Source: Pseudomonadota bacterium
Lineage (GTDB): Bacteria; Pseudomonadota; Gammaproteobacteria; Burkholderiales; Burkholderiaceae_C
Assembly (NCBI GenBank): GCA_963205115.1
Contig: CAUJHV010000070.1
Coordinates: forward strand, 62,001-126,000
Direction: 5' to 3'
Length of the DNA: 64,000 bases
The position numbers were made by a program, and so were the translations under genes. The stretch's first letter is position 1, and each line of letters begins with the position of its first letter. The notes below the pieces were generated by a model. The model made no database searches, was not told the DNA's origin, and was given only the letters and a program-made list of their open reading frames with translations. This document shows, one piece after another, positions 8,680-17,398 of the stretch.

Positions 8680-10683
8680 ATGCGCCGCTACGTATTTAGG
8701 TTCCGCACCCGCCAGCTGGGCTGGCTGGGTCATTTCGGCGTGCGCAGCAGCCTGTCCCTGCTCGGCCGACGCATGGCCTTGCTGTCGCCGTCGAACAAGC
8801 TGGTCCTCAGCCTGGTGGCCGACGGCATCTTCCTGCCGATCTGTGCCTTCTTGGCGATGGCGCTGGGTCCCTCCAGCCTGGCCGGGGCGATGGACCTGGA
8901 CCCGCGCGGGTACCTGCTGGCCGGCCTGGGCACCCTGCTGATCCTCTATGTCGGCGGCCTGTACCGCTCGGTGGTCCGCTTCATCGACCTGAACAGTGTC
9001 GCCACCACCTCGGTCGCGCTGGCCGGCGTGGTGCTGCTTCTGTACTGGACGGCCAAGTCCACGCAGTTCAACGCGATTCCCGCGTCTTCGCTGCTGAGCT
9101 ACTGGTTCGTCGCTTTCACCTACCTGCTCACTTCGCGCGTGGCGGCGCGCGCGCTGCTGCAAAGCGGCATGAAGCGGCCGGGCCGCGCCCGCCGCCGCAC
9201 GATGATCTACGGCGCGGGAAATGCCGGGGTGGAACTCACGCACGCGATGAGCCTGAGCCTGGACTACCAGGCCATGTGCTTCATCGACGACGCGACCAAC
9301 CTGCGCCACCGTATCGTCGCTGGCCTCAAGGTCTACGGGCCCGAAGAGTTGAAGCTGGCCGCCGAGCGCCACGACATCGAGCAGATCGTCGTGGCCATGC
9401 CTTCGGCTCCAGTGTCCACCAAGCGGGCGCTCATCAGCCGCATCGAGGCACTGGGCCTGCCGGTCAAGATCCTGCCCAGCCTGGCCGAACTGGTCGCCGG
9501 CCACGCCTCGGTCTCCGACATCCGCGACATCGACGTCTCCGACCTGCTCGGACGCGACCCCGTGCCGCCCGAGCCCAGTCTGTTCGCCCGCAACATCCGC
9601 CACAAGGTGGTGATGGTCACCGGCGCCGCCGGCTCCATCGGCAGTGAACTGTGCCGCCAGATCCTCAGCCAGGCCCCTGCCCGCCTGCTGCTGCTGGACC
9701 ATTCCGAATTCGGCCTCTACAGCATCGAGCAGGAACTCAGCGCCCTACGCACCGAGACACAACTCGTGCCGGTCCTCGGCACCGTGCTCGACGGCGACCT
9801 GCTCGAGCGCACGATGCGCGAGCAGCAGGTGCAAACGATCTACCACGCTGCCGCCTACAAGCACGTGCCCATCGTCGAGTGCAACATCCGCCAGGGTGTG
9901 CTCAACAACGTCTTCGGCACCCTTGCCGTGGCCCTGGCCGCGGCGCGCTGCAGGCTCGAGACCTGCGTGCTGGTGTCCACCGACAAGGCCGTGCGACCGA
10001 CCAACGTGATGGGCGCATCCAAGCGCGTGGCCGAGCTGATCTTCCAGGCCGCCGCCGCCGCGCGCGAGTCACCGACCGTCTTCTCGATGGTCCGCTTCGG
10101 AAACGTGCTGGGTTCTTCCGGCTCGGTGGTGCCTCTGTTCAAGCGCCAGATCGAAGGTGGCGGCCCGATCACCATCACCCACCCAGACATCATCCGCTAC
10201 TTCATGCTGATTCCTGAAGCGGCGCAACTGGTCATCCAGGCCGGCGCGATGGCAAAGGGTGGCGAGGTTTTCGTGCTCGACATGGGCGAGCCCGTGCGTA
10301 TCGCCGACCTCGCCCGCACCATGCTGCGGCTCTATGGCCTCGAAGAAAAGTCGGCCGAGCACCCCGACGGCGATATCGAGCTCAAGTTCGTCGGCCTGCG
10401 TCCCGGCGAGAAGCTCTACGAGGAACTCCTGATCGGCGACAAGACGATCCCCAGCATTCACCCGCGCATCATGTGCGCGCTGGAGCGTCCCGTCGAACCC
10501 ATGTTGCTGGACAAAATGCTCGGCGCCTTGCGCAAGGCCTGCGAGACAGGCGACGACCTCGCCGTCCTGCGCCAGGTGCGCAACCTCGTGCCCGAGTTCA
10601 GAAGCCCTGAAGAAGTCAACCAGGCGGCTCAGGCCGGCAAGTCGACAGGCAACACGCCGGCGTTCCTGGTCGGCGGCACCTGA
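8680..10683 (+). CDS. Membrane-bound nucleotide-sugar 4,6-dehydratase, WbpM/PglF/CapD family
   Basis: A 667-residue protein of full WbpM length. Four membrane helices lie in roughly residues 40-165, followed by a first Rossmann domain (MIYGAGNAG, about 175-183) and a C-terminal SDR dehydratase domain with TGAAGSIGSE at about 314. Catalytic Ser433, Met444 and Lys448 (STDKAVRPTNVMGASK) are the SMK set known for WbpM, and RFGNVLGSSGSV and LRPGEKLYEELL follow. It forms UDP-4-keto-6-deoxy-GlcNAc, the precursor of QuiNAc, bacillosamine and related sugars, and so can feed the aminotransferase at 6219. The ribosome site is weak (GAGGG 14 bases upstream). Transcribed alone, convergent with the operon ending at 10714. 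Confidence 0.93.
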   Translation: MRRYVFRFRTRQLGWLGHFGVRSSLSLLGRRMALLSPSNKLVLSLVADGIFLPICAFLAMALGPSSLAGAMDLDPRGYLLAGLGTLLILYVGGLYRSVVRFIDLNSVATTSVALAGVVLLLYWTAKSTQFNAIPASSLLSYWFVAFTYLLTSRVAARALLQSGMKRPGRARRRTMIYGAGNAGVELTHAMSLSLDYQAMCFIDDATNLRHRIVAGLKVYGPEELKLAAERHDIEQIVVAMPSAPVSTKRALISRIEALGLPVKILPSLAELVAGHASVSDIRDIDVSDLLGRDPVPPEPSLFARNIRHKVVMVTGAAGSIGSELCRQILSQAPARLLLLDHSEFGLYSIEQELSALRTETQLVPVLGTVLDGDLLERTMREQQVQTIYHAAAYKHVPIVECNIRQGVLNNVFGTLAVALAAARCRLETCVLVSTDKAVRPTNVMGASKRVAELIFQAAAAARESPTVFSMVRFGNVLGSSGSVVPLFKRQIEGGGPITITHPDIIRYFMLIPEAAQLVIQAGAMAKGGEVFVLDMGEPVRIADLARTMLRLYGLEEKSAEHPDGDIELKFVGLRPGEKLYEELLIGDKTIPSIHPRIMCALERPVEPMLLDKMLGALRKACETGDDLAVLRQVRNLVPEFRSPEEVNQAAQAGKSTGNTPAFLVGGT

Positions 10684-10684
10684 G

Positions 10685-10699
10685 CCGCCCGTTCGGCGG
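10685..10699. terminator. Short GC hairpin between convergent genes
   Basis: CCGCC CGTTC GGCGG lies in the 30-base gap between the WbpM-type gene and the hybrid transferase gene. The stem is only five pairs with no T run, so a terminator role rests mainly on its place between convergent stops. Confidence 0.35.
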
Positions 10700-10713
10700 G
10701 TTGCATCAGGCGC

Positions 10714-12147
10714 TCAGCGGCTTGCCGTCGCGGCGGCCACCGGACTCAGGTCCTCGGCATCCGGCACGGTCAGCACCGGCAGACCCGCATCCGCAGCCAG
10801 CAGCAGCGCCCGCTCGCGTCGATCGGCATCCTGCGAGGTGTAGGCGACGATCACGTGCGTGGCCAGCGCCGTGAGCGAGGGATCGCGCACGCGTGAGAGT
10901 GGGCCCGCCACCGGCACGCCCGCGATGCGCAGGCCCTGCAGCTGCGGATCGTCATCCAACAACATCAGCACCTTCCAGCCCTGGCGCTGGTGCAGCCCGG
11001 CGATGAGCCGCCGCGCGGTTTCGCCGGCACCCAGGATGATGGCTTGGTTGGCGTCGCCCGTGCCACGCCCCGAAACCGCGTGCGCATGCTCCCAGACCAT
11101 GCGCAGCATCATGCGCACAAGAACCAGCCCCAGCACGGTGAAGACCGGGTGCAGAACCAGCACTGCGCGCGCCACGCCGACCAACTGCGCAAGCTGGATC
11201 CAGGTTACGCTGAAGAAGCCCGCCATCATGCAGGCCACGAAGATTCGACGCACGTCTTCGAAGGCGAAGAAGCGCCACACGGCCTGACGTGCGCCGCTGA
11301 TCTGCAGCGCCACGAGGTAGGCGGCCACAACGCCCAGCGAGACGAGGTCGTCGTACCAGGGGCGCCCAGGGGACCAACGCTCGACGCCGAGCCGGAACAG
11401 ATAGGTGAGGTGCCAGGCCGCAAGGACGACCATCGCATCGACGGCCATGGCCAGCCAACGCACGCCGGGGCCGGATCGCTCCAGGCGGCTCTCGATGCGG
11501 GACCAAAAACGGTGCTGATCGATCATGTTCTTCACCTGGCTCAGCCGGCGCTGCGGAAGAAACACCGTGCGCAGGGTCAGGCCCAGCGCACGCAGGTCGG
11601 CAGCCATCGTCGCATGCTCGACGTAGTTCGTCGCGACACGCAGCTTCTCTGGCAGTATGACCTCCAGATACACCCGTTCGGGGTCATCTGCCTGCGCGAG
11701 CAGGTCGCCCTCGTTGCGGAAACGCAGCGAGGCGAAATCGGTGATGCCGGGGCGCACGCTCAGCAGGCGCTCGCGTTGTTCGGCCGGGTATTCGGCGACA
11801 TATCGAGGCACTTCGGGGCGCGGGCCGACCAGGCTCATCGTGCCGCGCAACACGTCGATGAGTTGAGGCAATTCGTCGAGCTTGCTGCGGCGCAGGAACG
11901 CCCCCGCGCGGGTGATGCGCGCGTCCTGGCTGCTGGTGATCTGCAGGCCGCCGGCCGGCTGCTGCTGCGCCATCGTGCGGAACTTCAGGATGCGGAAAGT
12001 CCGCCCGCGCAGGCCCACACGCTCCTGCCGGAAGAAAACCGGCCCCGGCGAATCCAGAACGATCCACAGCGCGACCACCAGGAAGACCGGCGACAGCAGC
12101 AGCAGCGCGGACACCGCAACGAGGACGTCGAGCAGCCGCTTCAGCAT
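10714..12147 (-). CDS. Hybrid protein: PglC-type phosphoglycosyl transferase fused to a WbpM-like membrane and Rossmann half
   Basis: 477 residues. Residues 1-200 are a complete initiating sugar transferase: membrane segment 5-30, SPGPVFFRQERVGL, LKFRTM, catalytic Asp91-Glu92 in KLDELPQLIDV, and SLVGPRPE. Residues 230-350 hold four predicted membrane helices. Residues 368-465 form a Rossmann-like domain starting IILGAGETARR, like the N-terminal half of WbpM/CapD. The SDR dehydratase half is missing and the protein stops right after the first Rossmann domain. In WbaP-type enzymes the membrane/Rossmann part precedes the transferase, so the order here is reversed. It is last in the operon, 136 bases after the methyltransferase, and presumably starts assembly of a lipid-linked repeat unit. 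Confidence 0.82.
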   Translation of the reverse strand: MLKRLLDVLVAVSALLLLSPVFLVVALWIVLDSPGPVFFRQERVGLRGRTFRILKFRTMAQQQPAGGLQITSSQDARITRAGAFLRRSKLDELPQLIDVLRGTMSLVGPRPEVPRYVAEYPAEQRERLLSVRPGITDFASLRFRNEGDLLAQADDPERVYLEVILPEKLRVATNYVEHATMAADLRALGLTLRTVFLPQRRLSQVKNMIDQHRFWSRIESRLERSGPGVRWLAMAVDAMVVLAAWHLTYLFRLGVERWSPGRPWYDDLVSLGVVAAYLVALQISGARQAVWRFFAFEDVRRIFVACMMAGFFSVTWIQLAQLVGVARAVLVLHPVFTVLGLVLVRMMLRMVWEHAHAVSGRGTGDANQAIILGAGETARRLIAGLHQRQGWKVLMLLDDDPQLQGLRIAGVPVAGPLSRVRDPSLTALATHVIVAYTSQDADRRERALLLAADAGLPVLTVPDAEDLSPVAAATASR

Positions 12148-12283
12148 CGCGGACGCGTGTGCTTGCGCATCGCGTCACCGACGCGGTGCGACCCGGCCGG
12201 GCGGGCGGGATCTGCCGCGCCAGACGTATCGCGCACGCACCGGCGTCCGGACTCGGGCATTCCACGGGATACGAAGGCAGCAG

Positions 12284-13015
12284 TCATTCGGCAGGCTTGG
12301 CAATCCACGCCAACACGTGGGTGCGCAGCAAGGGCAAGACGTTCAACGCGCCATATAGCGCCGGGTGGACACGGCAGACCGCGCGGGCCAGCGGCGGCGC
12401 CAGGGTGACGCGGCTGGCGCTGATCTGCCCGGACGGAAACAGCTTTCGCACGGTGGCCAGCGGCACGCCGCGCACGTCCGGATTGCGTGGATTGTCCACC
12501 GTGAAGTCGTACCAGAGCACGCCCCCGCCGGGGCGGACCCACTTCCACATGGCGCGGGCCAGTCGCTGCTGGAAGCTGTCGTCCAGGAGCGAGGAGAAGA
12601 CCGTGGATTGCCAGACGATATCCACGGACTGCGGCGCAATGGGCTGGCGCGAGGCATCGCCCGCGATCAGGGTGACGGCTTCGGGCAGCAGGTCGCGCGC
12701 GACGTCCAGGCGTTGCGGCAACACTTCGATGCCGCACAGGTTGTCCGGCCGGATGCCCAGGCGCAGCAGATCCAGCAGGTTGCCCCCAGTGCCACAGCCC
12801 ACCTCCACGATGCGCAGCCGGGCCAGGTCGGTCATCTCCTGACGCACCAGCAGGCGCAGGATCGCGCGCTGGCGCTCCTGCACGGTCTGCCAGACGTCCG
12901 GCTGCAGCAGGCTGTAGCGCCCGTCCAGGTGCGCGCGGCGCGCATAGCGCTCGACCAGCGCGCCGGTTTCATGCGTGCCGCCTGGCGCGTCGCCGGGCAC
13001 ATTCGGTTCCATCAT
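12284..13015 (-). CDS. Class I SAM-dependent methyltransferase
   Basis: 243 residues with the SAM-binding motif VEVGCGTGGNLLDLL at about residues 70-84, the acidic second motif GIEVLPQRLDVA, and VWQSTVFSSLLDD. The start overlaps the end of the upstream glycosyltransferase as ATGA, with GGAGGTG before it. A second ATG directly follows and has better spacing. The place between glycosyltransferase genes suggests methylation of a sugar in the repeat unit or of its reducing end, but the acceptor cannot be told from sequence. Confidence 0.75.
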   Translation of the reverse strand: MMEPNVPGDAPGGTHETGALVERYARRAHLDGRYSLLQPDVWQTVQERQRAILRLLVRQEMTDLARLRIVEVGCGTGGNLLDLLRLGIRPDNLCGIEVLPQRLDVARDLLPEAVTLIAGDASRQPIAPQSVDIVWQSTVFSSLLDDSFQQRLARAMWKWVRPGGGVLWYDFTVDNPRNPDVRGVPLATVRKLFPSGQISASRVTLAPPLARAVCRVHPALYGALNVLPLLRTHVLAWIAKPAE

Positions 13016-14250
13016 CGGGCACCTCCCAGTGTCGCCAGGAATCGCGCCGCCAGCACCGGGTAGGTGTGGTGGCGCTGCACGAAGGCCTTGCCGCGGTCGC
13101 CCATCGCACGCCGCTCGCGTGGCGTCAGGGCGGCCAGGCGCTGCAGGCCCGCGGCGATGGCCGGGATGTCGTCCGGCGCCACAGTCAGGCCGCAGTTGGC
13201 CTCGCCGACCGGGTCGTTGCCGGCTTCCACGGCGTGCAGCACCGGCTTGCCGGCCATCATGTAGTCCATCAGCTTGTTGGGAGCAATACCGAACCGGTAG
13301 ATCGGCACGCGCTGCCAGCCGATGTAAGCCACGTCGATCGCCGCCAGGAAGGCCGGCACCTGGGCCTTCGGCACGGGCGGCAGCAGATCCACGTTCGTCA
13401 GCTGTTCTTTCGCGATGCGCTGCTGCAGCCGTTCGCGCTCGTGTCCGTCGCCGATCATCACGATCTGGATCGCGGTGTCGCGCAGCTGGCCGGCGGCATC
13501 GAGCAGATGATCCAGCGCGTTAGGCTTGCCCATCGATCCCGCATAGCCCACCACGCAGCGGCCAGCCGCACGCGCGCGGTCCAATGCGGCAGCGACATCG
13601 TCGCGCAGCGGCTGCGGCGCGGACTTCCACTCGCCCGGGTCGATGCCGTTGGGCACGATGCTCAGCTTGCGCAGGTCCAGGCCGCGACCGGCCATGTGTT
13701 GCTGCACCTTGGGCAGCATCGAAACCACGCGGTCCGCGTCACGGTAGGCCGCGTCCTCGGCCGACTGGCAGATCAGCGCAAAGGGGTGCCAGGGCGACAT
13801 GCCGGACAGCTCGATGGGCGACAGCGGCCACAGGTCGTGCACCTCGTAGACCAGTTGGCAGTCGCGCCCGGCCGCCCGGGCGCGCTGCGCGATGCGCCGC
13901 GCGATCCAGATGTCCATCGGGTAGGTGCTGGAGGCGATCACGGCATCGGGCTGGAAGCGCGCGGCCCACTCGTCGGCCTGTGCCCAGGCCTGACTCATGA
14001 AGGCCAGGATGTTGCGCATGCGTCCGAGGCCGTTGCCCGCGTAGCGCGGCGTGGGCAGCCAGCGGTAGGCGATGCCGTCGATCAGCTCGTCGCCGGCGGT
14101 GGGCTGACGCGCGCGAACATGCGAAAAGTCCGCCGCCAGGATCTGCACGCGGTGCCCCAGGCGTACCCACTCGCGCGCCAGGTAGTACGGGCGGTATTCC
14201 ATGCCCAGCGCGGGCGTGCCGGCATAGTGGTTGAGCAGCAGTAGGTTCAA
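13012..14250 (-). CDS. Glycosyltransferase family 4, GT-B fold (WbuB-like)
   Basis: 412 residues from a TTG start at 14250, chosen because a GGAGG box lies seven bases upstream and the codon overlaps the stop of the previous gene (TTGA). The open frame continues upstream but there reads antisense-like sequence out of phase with the known neighbour. Marks are NHYAG and GMEYRPYYLAREW near the N-terminus (typical of WbuB-like transferases), VYEVHDLWPLSP, VPNGIDPGEW, VVGYAGSMGKPNALDHLLDA, and the C-terminal nucleotide-sugar site YRFGIAPNKLMDYMMAG. It adds one sugar of the repeat unit at the cytoplasmic face. Donor and acceptor are unknown. Confidence 0.85.
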   Translation of the reverse strand: MNLLLLNHYAGTPALGMEYRPYYLAREWVRLGHRVQILAADFSHVRARQPTAGDELIDGIAYRWLPTPRYAGNGLGRMRNILAFMSQAWAQADEWAARFQPDAVIASSTYPMDIWIARRIAQRARAAGRDCQLVYEVHDLWPLSPIELSGMSPWHPFALICQSAEDAAYRDADRVVSMLPKVQQHMAGRGLDLRKLSIVPNGIDPGEWKSAPQPLRDDVAAALDRARAAGRCVVGYAGSMGKPNALDHLLDAAGQLRDTAIQIVMIGDGHERERLQQRIAKEQLTNVDLLPPVPKAQVPAFLAAIDVAYIGWQRVPIYRFGIAPNKLMDYMMAGKPVLHAVEAGNDPVGEANCGLTVAPDDIPAIAAGLQRLAALTPRERRAMGDRGKAFVQRHHTYPVLAARFLATLGGAR

Positions 14251-15323
14251 GGCGAGGCCTCCGCAGTCAGCTGCTTCAGGCGCGCCACGAAGGCGTCCAC
14301 CGAAGGCTCGAACAGCGCATGGCGGCGCACCCAGTCGCGGTTGTCGCGCGCGATGTCGTTCGACCGCGCCTGCAGCGCGTCCAGGCTCGCGCGCGTGAGC
14401 TGCTCGTCCGCCGCCAGGATCAATCCGTTGACGGCGCTGTTCACGAGCTCGTGGTTGGCCGGCAGGTCCGACAGGATGGGAATGCAGCCATGCGCCAGAG
14501 CTTCCAGCACCGAGACCGATACCGAATCGCTGTGCGGCAGGCTGATATACCAGCGCGCGCGGCGGTAGACATCCGCCTGCGCCTCGGGCGCCAGGCGGCC
14601 GGTGAACTGCACGCGGTCCGACAGGCCCGCCGCGCGCGCCTGCTCGCGCAGCGCGGCGGCCAGCGAGCCGTCGTGGGCCACGACAAGCCGCGCCTGCGGC
14701 CAGTCCTGCGCCACGGCCGCGAATGCCTGCAGCACCCGCTGCGGCGCGTAGATCGGCTCCAGGCCCCGGTTGGCAAAGAACAGGGCGTCGTCCTTGGGCG
14801 TCCCGTCGTCCGCGGGCAGCGCGTCCAGCCCGAAAGGGAAGACCATCACTTCGCGCGCGCCCCATTCGTACATGCGCTGCGCCATGTGGCGCGAATCGCT
14901 GGTCGTGAGTGTGCAGGCACGCAGCACACGCTGCGTCACGGCCGCCACCACGCGGCTGCGCAGGGGCGTCACGAGGATGTCCGAGCCCCAGGCCGATCCG
15001 CACAGCTGCGCGCGCACGCCCAGGTGGCGGCTCAGCCAGGCCAGGGTGCCGTGGGAGGTGAGGTAGTGCGCGTGCAGCCAGTCCGGCTGGATACGGCGCA
15101 ACCAGGCCGCCGCGCGTGGCAAATGGCGCAGCAGCGCCACGTTGCCGCCCTCGAAGCGCGGCGCGCTCTGCAGGGCCAGGCGCTGCGCCGTGGGAATGCA
15201 CGCGTCGAACCCGGGCAGAAAGCCGCGGCTGGACAGCGCCCACAGGTCCACGCGCGACTGCAGCGCCCGCGCCCACTTCAGCAGGTGCGGGCTCTCGCCG
15301 TCGCCGATCAGCACCAGCCTCAC
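14247..15323 (-). CDS. Glycosyltransferase, GT-B fold, family 4-like
   Basis: 358 residues from a GTG at 15323 that overlaps the acyltransferase stop (GTGA), with GGAG six bases upstream. The N-terminal Rossmann half begins VRLVLIGDGESPHLLKWAR. The acceptor side shows WLHAHYLTSHG and LCGSAWGSDIL, and the donor half shows FANRGLEPIYAP, FTGRLAPEAQADVYRRA and SVSVLEALAHGCIPILSDL, where the Glu of the E-x7-E type motif would lie. Tightly coupled to the genes on both sides by four-base overlaps. It probably transfers one of the sugars made by this locus. Confidence 0.82.
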   Translation of the reverse strand: MRLVLIGDGESPHLLKWARALQSRVDLWALSSRGFLPGFDACIPTAQRLALQSAPRFEGGNVALLRHLPRAAAWLRRIQPDWLHAHYLTSHGTLAWLSRHLGVRAQLCGSAWGSDILVTPLRSRVVAAVTQRVLRACTLTTSDSRHMAQRMYEWGAREVMVFPFGLDALPADDGTPKDDALFFANRGLEPIYAPQRVLQAFAAVAQDWPQARLVVAHDGSLAAALREQARAAGLSDRVQFTGRLAPEAQADVYRRARWYISLPHSDSVSVSVLEALAHGCIPILSDLPANHELVNSAVNGLILAADEQLTRASLDALQARSNDIARDNRDWVRRHALFEPSVDAFVARLKQLTAEASP

Positions 15324-15928
15324 CGGGGCTCCGCCGATGCGCCTGCCTGCGCGTCGCCCTGTCCCGCCCAGCTTTCGTAGGCGGCGCGCCACTGGGGATT
15401 CGCCGCCAGCAGCGCCTCGTCACCCGCACGTGCATCACCCACCACGCGGGCCGGCTGGCCCTGCAGCACGGCGTGATCCGGAAACTGCCCGCGCACCACG
15501 CTGCCGGCACGCACGATGCAGCCGCGGCCCAGCACCGTGCCGGCTTCGATCACCACGTGCGGGCCGATGAAGCAATACGCGCCGATGTGCACCGGCGCAC
15601 GCACCCAGCCAGGCCGCTGGGGCTCGTCGGTGGCGAAGGCGCGGCCGAGCAGCCGCATCGTGCGGTGCGAGCTGTGCGTGACGATGCTGACGTGGCTGGT
15701 GATCTGCACGCCTTCTTCCAGCGTGAGGCCGCCGCTGGCCTCGAGCCAGTTGAAGGGGCCGATGTACACGTGGTCGTGCAGCGTCAGACCTTCTTCGTGG
15801 TCGATGCAGCTGGCCGGCGAGATCCGCGCATGCGGCAGCCCCCGCCCCTGTGAGCGTTCGCCATAGATGCGCCGGTACAGCAGCGCGTGCGCCAGACGTC
15901 GGCGCCATCGGTTAAGCCAGGCTCGCAT
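15320..15928 (-). CDS. WcaF/CysE-type left-handed beta-helix acyltransferase
   Basis: About 202 residues starting MRAWLNRWRRRL. The hexapeptide-repeat pattern ([LIV]-G-x4) runs through IGPFNWLEASGG, VQITSHVSIVTHSSHR, APVHIGAYCFIGPHVVIEAGT and GCIVRAGSVVRG. The His in SIVTHSSH is in the position of the catalytic base of colanic-acid type acetyltransferases. It likely O-acetylates (or N-acylates) a sugar of the repeat unit. The start at 15928 has GAGGAC nearby and lies 23 bases after the flippase stop; its end overlaps the next glycosyltransferase by four bases. Confidence 0.82.
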   Translation of the reverse strand: MRAWLNRWRRRLAHALLYRRIYGERSQGRGLPHARISPASCIDHEEGLTLHDHVYIGPFNWLEASGGLTLEEGVQITSHVSIVTHSSHRTMRLLGRAFATDEPQRPGWVRAPVHIGAYCFIGPHVVIEAGTVLGRGCIVRAGSVVRGQFPDHAVLQGQPARVVGDARAGDEALLAANPQWRAAYESWAGQGDAQAGASAEPR

Positions 15929-15951
15929 GGGCTGGATTGTCCTCAAGCTGC

Positions 15952-17244
15952 TCAGGGGGTGTCCGGCCGGCCCGCGGCGCGGCGAGAACGCGCCACCAGC
16001 CAGTCCCGCCACGCGGTGTCCAGGCGCCACACACGCGACACCGGCACGCCCGCCGCGCGTGCAAACCAGACCGTCGCCACGGCCATCGTCACGCCATAGG
16101 ACAGCGTGGTCGCACAGGCACCGCCCATCAGGCCCCAGCGCGGAATCGCCAGCAGCGATACCACCAGGTTGATGGCCAAAGACAGCGTCGCCAGCGCGGC
16201 CGGCACCTGGGGCCGCCCCGCGTGGTTGGTGAACCAGGCCGACAAGGCCGAGGCAGCGCCGAACAGCGCCACGCCGGGCAACAGCAGCGCCAGCACCGGC
16301 AGCGCCGGTCGGTAAGCCTCGCCCAGCACCGGCGGCACCAGCAGCGCCGCGGCCAGCCACAGCACGGGGCTGATCAGCACCAGCAGCAGCACGCTGCCCT
16401 GCATGGCCCGCAGCGTCAGCGCGATCGCCGCTTCGCGATCTGGTGCACCGATGCGCGCATAGGCCGCCGTGGTCACGGCCGACGAGATGAGCCACAGCAA
16501 CTCGGCCACCGCCACCGCAATCGAATACACGCCCGTGGGCGTCAGGCCCATGAAGTGCTCCACCAGGAACAGGTCGGCCTTGTAGTTCAGCAGGCTCACC
16601 AGGTTGGTCAGCCCGATCACCGCCACGAAGCGGCCCTGGTCCGCCAGCGCGCCCCAGCGCGGCCGACCGGCCCAGCCGCCCCGCCAGGCGGCCATCGCCG
16701 TGCCCAGGCCCACCGCCACACGTGCCAAGGCCCATGACGCCAGCACGGCCACCAGCGTGCCGCCGACACCGGCTGCATGCGCCACGCCGATACCCGCCAG
16801 GGTCAGGGTAGGCGGCGCCAGCATCAGCAGCGTCAGGCCCAGCATGTGCCCGCGACCCAGCCACAGGCCCGACAGGTTGCCCGGCAGGAACAGCACCGGC
16901 GCGGCCAGCGCCAGCCAGGCCAGCGTGGCGTAGCCGGGACCGGCCTGGCGCGACACGGCCCACAGCCCCCCGGCGGCGCACAGCCCGAGGACCAGGCAGG
17001 CCAGCAACGTCGCGCCCACCAGCGCGCCCGGCTGCGCGCGGCGGTGCGACAGCTCGCGTGCGATAGCCACGCCGAAGCCCGAAGACAGCGCAATCAGGAC
17101 CGACTCGACCGCCACGAACAGCGCAAACGCCCCTTGCTGCGCCGTCCCCAGCCGCGCCGTGTACAGCGTCAGCGCAAGCCCCAGGGCGACGGCCGCGAGC
17201 CGGGAGACCAGGTTGACGAGGCTGTCTCGGGCCAGCCGGCTCAT
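15952..17244 (-). CDS. wzx: Wzx-type oligosaccharide flippase (MOP superfamily)
   Basis: About 430 residues with 12 or so hydrophobic helices spread along the whole length, starting MSRLARDSLVNLVSRL. Typical MOP-family points are the N-terminal R-D-x-x-x-N-L stretch, the central GLTNLVSLLNYKADLFLVEHF with its buried charged residues, and a positively charged C-terminus. It moves undecaprenyl-linked repeat units to the periplasm. A start 27 bases further upstream is possible; neither has a clear ribosome site. The locus thus has a second flippase besides the fragment at 1-120, suggesting two polysaccharides or a replaced cluster. Confidence 0.85.
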   Translation of the reverse strand: MSRLARDSLVNLVSRLAAVALGLALTLYTARLGTAQQGAFALFVAVESVLIALSSGFGVAIARELSHRRAQPGALVGATLLACLVLGLCAAGGLWAVSRQAGPGYATLAWLALAAPVLFLPGNLSGLWLGRGHMLGLTLLMLAPPTLTLAGIGVAHAAGVGGTLVAVLASWALARVAVGLGTAMAAWRGGWAGRPRWGALADQGRFVAVIGLTNLVSLLNYKADLFLVEHFMGLTPTGVYSIAVAVAELLWLISSAVTTAAYARIGAPDREAAIALTLRAMQGSVLLLVLISPVLWLAAALLVPPVLGEAYRPALPVLALLLPGVALFGAASALSAWFTNHAGRPQVPAALATLSLAINLVVSLLAIPRWGLMGGACATTLSYGVTMAVATVWFARAAGVPVSRVWRLDTAWRDWLVARSRRAAGRPDTP

Positions 17245-17398
17245 CGGGGGCGATGCGCCGCACAGCGGCATGAGCGTGCCGGGCCGTCACCAGGCCAGAT
17301 GCTGCTTGGCGACATCCGCAGATGCTTCCCTGAGACCGGCTCTGCGGGCGTCCCTCGCAGGACCCACGACGCCCTGGCGACCGGCCCGCGCGAAGCGC

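Noticed and set aside
10859..12408. Plus-strand open frames opposite the hybrid transferase and methyltransferase
   Set aside because: Low-complexity His/Gln/Arg-rich shadows of a gene with catalytic motifs on the other strand.
13012..15510. Open frame of 832 codons on the minus strand
   Set aside because: Only the last 413 codons carry glycosyltransferase motifs. The first part is out of phase with the glycosyltransferase at 14247-15323 and reads as arginine/alanine-rich shadow; a GGAGG box and TTG at 14250 mark the true start.
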